Shown here: positions 63,088 to 64,000 of the stretch, one piece after another | Layout: every line of letters begins with the position of its first letter | Numbering within the stretch: position 1 is the stretch's first letter | DNA from: Mesorhizobium sp. CA8 | GTDB lineage: Bacteria; Pseudomonadota; Alphaproteobacteria; Rhizobiales; Rhizobiaceae | Assembly: GCF_020164955.1 (NCBI RefSeq) | Contig: NZ_JAIUHG010000026.1 | Location: forward strand, 1 to 64,000 | Direction: 5' to 3' | Length of the DNA stretch: 64,000 nucleotides | Translations under genes and position numbers: made by a program | The notes under the pieces: generated by a model | The model's database searches: none | Seen by the model: the letters and a program-made list of their open reading frames with translations, nothing else | What the model was told of the DNA's origin: nothing

Positions 63088-64000
63088 TCGCCGACTGGAG
63101 CCAAGAGGTCGTTCTTGCCGCCACCATCCTGTCCTGGTTCATCATCGGGGCCGGGCTGGCGCAGACGACGATCTATCTCTTGCAGCTCGTCGTCGCCGGC
63201 TACGCGCTGTCCCAGCGCCCGCCGGTGGCGCGCTCGGCGCTGCTGTGGCAGCGCTACGGCGACGTCGCGCCGCCGATCGCGCTCTTGGTGCCCGCTTATA
63301 ACGAGGCGCTGAACGTGGTCGAGAGCGTCCATTCGATGCTGGCGCTCGAGTATCCGAATTTCGAGGTGGTCGTGATCAATGACGGCTCGAAAGACGACAC
63401 GCTGCAGCGCCTCATCGACGCTTTCAAGCTGGTGAAGTTTCACCGTCCCTACGAGGAGGCGCTGGCGCACCAGCCGATCCGCGGCGTCTATTCCTCGCCA
63501 ATGACTGAACGACTGTTCGTGGTCGACAAGGAAAATGGCGGCAAGGCCGATGCCCAGAACGCCGGCATCAATGTCTGCCGCGCGCCGCTCTTTTGCGTCA
63601 TCGACGGCGATTCCATCCTCGAGCCCGACGCGCTGATGCGGGCCGCCCAGCCCTTCATCGACGACCCCGAGCGCACCATCGCCGTGGGCGGCACGATCCG
63701 CATTGCCAACGGCTCGAGGATCGAGGCGGGCAGGGTGCGCGAGATCCGCCTCCCGAGCCGTCTGCTGCCGTTGTTCCAGGTGGTCGAATATCTCAGGGCC
63801 TTCCTGATGGCGCGGCTGGCTTGGAGCAGCATCAACACGCTGATGCTGGTGTCCGGCGCCTTCGGCATGTTCCGCCGCGCCGAAGTCGTGGCCGTGGGGG
63901 GCTTCACCAAGGGCTCGATGGGCGAGGACCTCGACCTAGTCATCAAGCTGCACCGCTATATGCGCGACAGGAAGCGCAAATACCGCATCCAGTTCATTCC
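63084..64000 (+). CDS. family 2 glycosyltransferase, membrane synthase, 3' end outside window
   Basis: 305 codons to the window edge. One N-terminal helix (about 10-38), then the GT-A domain: LVPAYNE, VVINDGSKDDTL, NGGKADAQNAGI, the metal-binding DGD (Asp174/Asp176) in FCVIDGDSILEP, and the catalytic base GEDLD (Asp282). A hydrophobic stretch near VVEYLRAFLMAR matches processive synthases of the PgaC/BcsA/hyaluronan type. The Q/RxxRW motif and the C-terminal helices, which decide processivity, lie beyond the window. It would polymerise a UDP-sugar. Confidence 0.88.
   Translation, partial: MIADWSQEVVLAATILSWFIIGAGLAQTTIYLLQLVVAGYALSQRPPVARSALLWQRYGDVAPPIALLVPAYNEALNVVESVHSMLALEYPNFEVVVINDGSKDDTLQRLIDAFKLVKFHRPYEEALAHQPIRGVYSSPMTERLFVVDKENGGKADAQNAGINVCRAPLFCVIDGDSILEPDALMRAAQPFIDDPERTIAVGGTIRIANGSRIEAGRVREIRLPSRLLPLFQVVEYLRAFLMARLAWSSINTLMLVSGAFGMFRRAEVVAVGGFTKGSMGEDLDLVIKLHRYMRDRKRKYRIQFI

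Noticed and set aside
1..64000. CRISPR arrays, rRNA genes, riboswitches or a replication origin
   Set aside because: No regularly spaced repeats, rRNA signatures, or clusters of DnaA-box or iteron repeats were seen in reading the window by eye.

Overview
The window looks like a GC-rich alphaproteobacterial genome of the Rhizobiales, most like Mesorhizobium or a close relative. The signs are a cytochrome bo3 (cyo) operon end, a MucR/Ros-type regulator, a rhizobial-type biuret hydrolase, a TreYZ/GlgX/MalQ trehalose operon, IS110 and ISAs1 elements, and abundant small rhizobial hypothetical genes. Species assignment is inference; there is no rRNA or intact tRNA gene to anchor it. Intact operons alternate with stretches of decayed genes, so this is mosaic accessory or replicon-periphery DNA.

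Layout. 0-1.1 kb: start of a cyo operon (cyoA, partial cyoB, minus strand). 1.6-5.3 kb: an AI-2E-family membrane protein with an unusual soluble tail, a small Lys/Ala-rich protein and a small membrane-anchored protein. 5.4-8.6 kb: an Mfd-like transcription-repair coupling helicase. 9.7-10.1 kb: a decayed C-terminal piece of exonuclease III. 10.1-18.5 kb: the glgX-treZ-malQ-treY operon (minus strand, every junction overlapping), which would turn glycogen or maltodextrin into trehalose. 19.8-21.6 kb: a solitary nuoD and a broken autotransporter barrel. 22.2-23.1 kb: a stress-type short-chain dehydrogenase.

24.2-33.5 kb: a GntR regulator divergent from an eight-gene operon with a BMP-family ABC importer (binding protein, two permeases, double ATPase), two cysteine hydrolases of the isochorismatase fold (the first very like biuret hydrolase), a cupin, and an AtzF-type allophanate hydrolase. 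Together they suggest import of a biuret-like nitrogen compound and its breakdown through allophanate to ammonia and CO2. Two copies of a 14-bp site, inverted to each other and built on TGCATGCA, lie between the divergent genes and are good candidates for the GntR operators.

33.8-35.6 kb: an island scar made of a 3' fragment of tRNA-Arg(CCG), an internally deleted integrase and a truncated antiporter. 36-39.5 kb: a methyltransferase divergent from a membrane GGDEF-EAL protein. 40.5-42.4 kb: a small fimbria-like operon without a visible usher. 43-46 kb: a split DUF3800 gene, an IS110 fragment and a vWA fragment. 46-52.2 kb: a phosphoesterase, a MucR regulator, a sulfotransferase and a cluster of small genes around a frameshifted SRAP (YedK/HMCES-type) gene and an ATP-dependent DNA ligase remnant. 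52.3-53.5 kb: a complete ISAs1 element with a perfect 10-bp target duplication. 54.5-56.2 kb: further transposase remnants.

56.9-64 kb: a hybrid histidine kinase with two receiver domains, two single-domain receivers, a TPR/outer-membrane barrel protein, a HEAT-repeat membrane protein and a family-2 glycosyltransferase that runs off the window. This looks like a regulated, synthase-dependent exopolysaccharide export system in the style of Pga but with a different parts list. The nitrogen operon and this polysaccharide cluster are the two best candidates for little-described systems. Function calls rest on sequence motifs read by eye; no database search was run.
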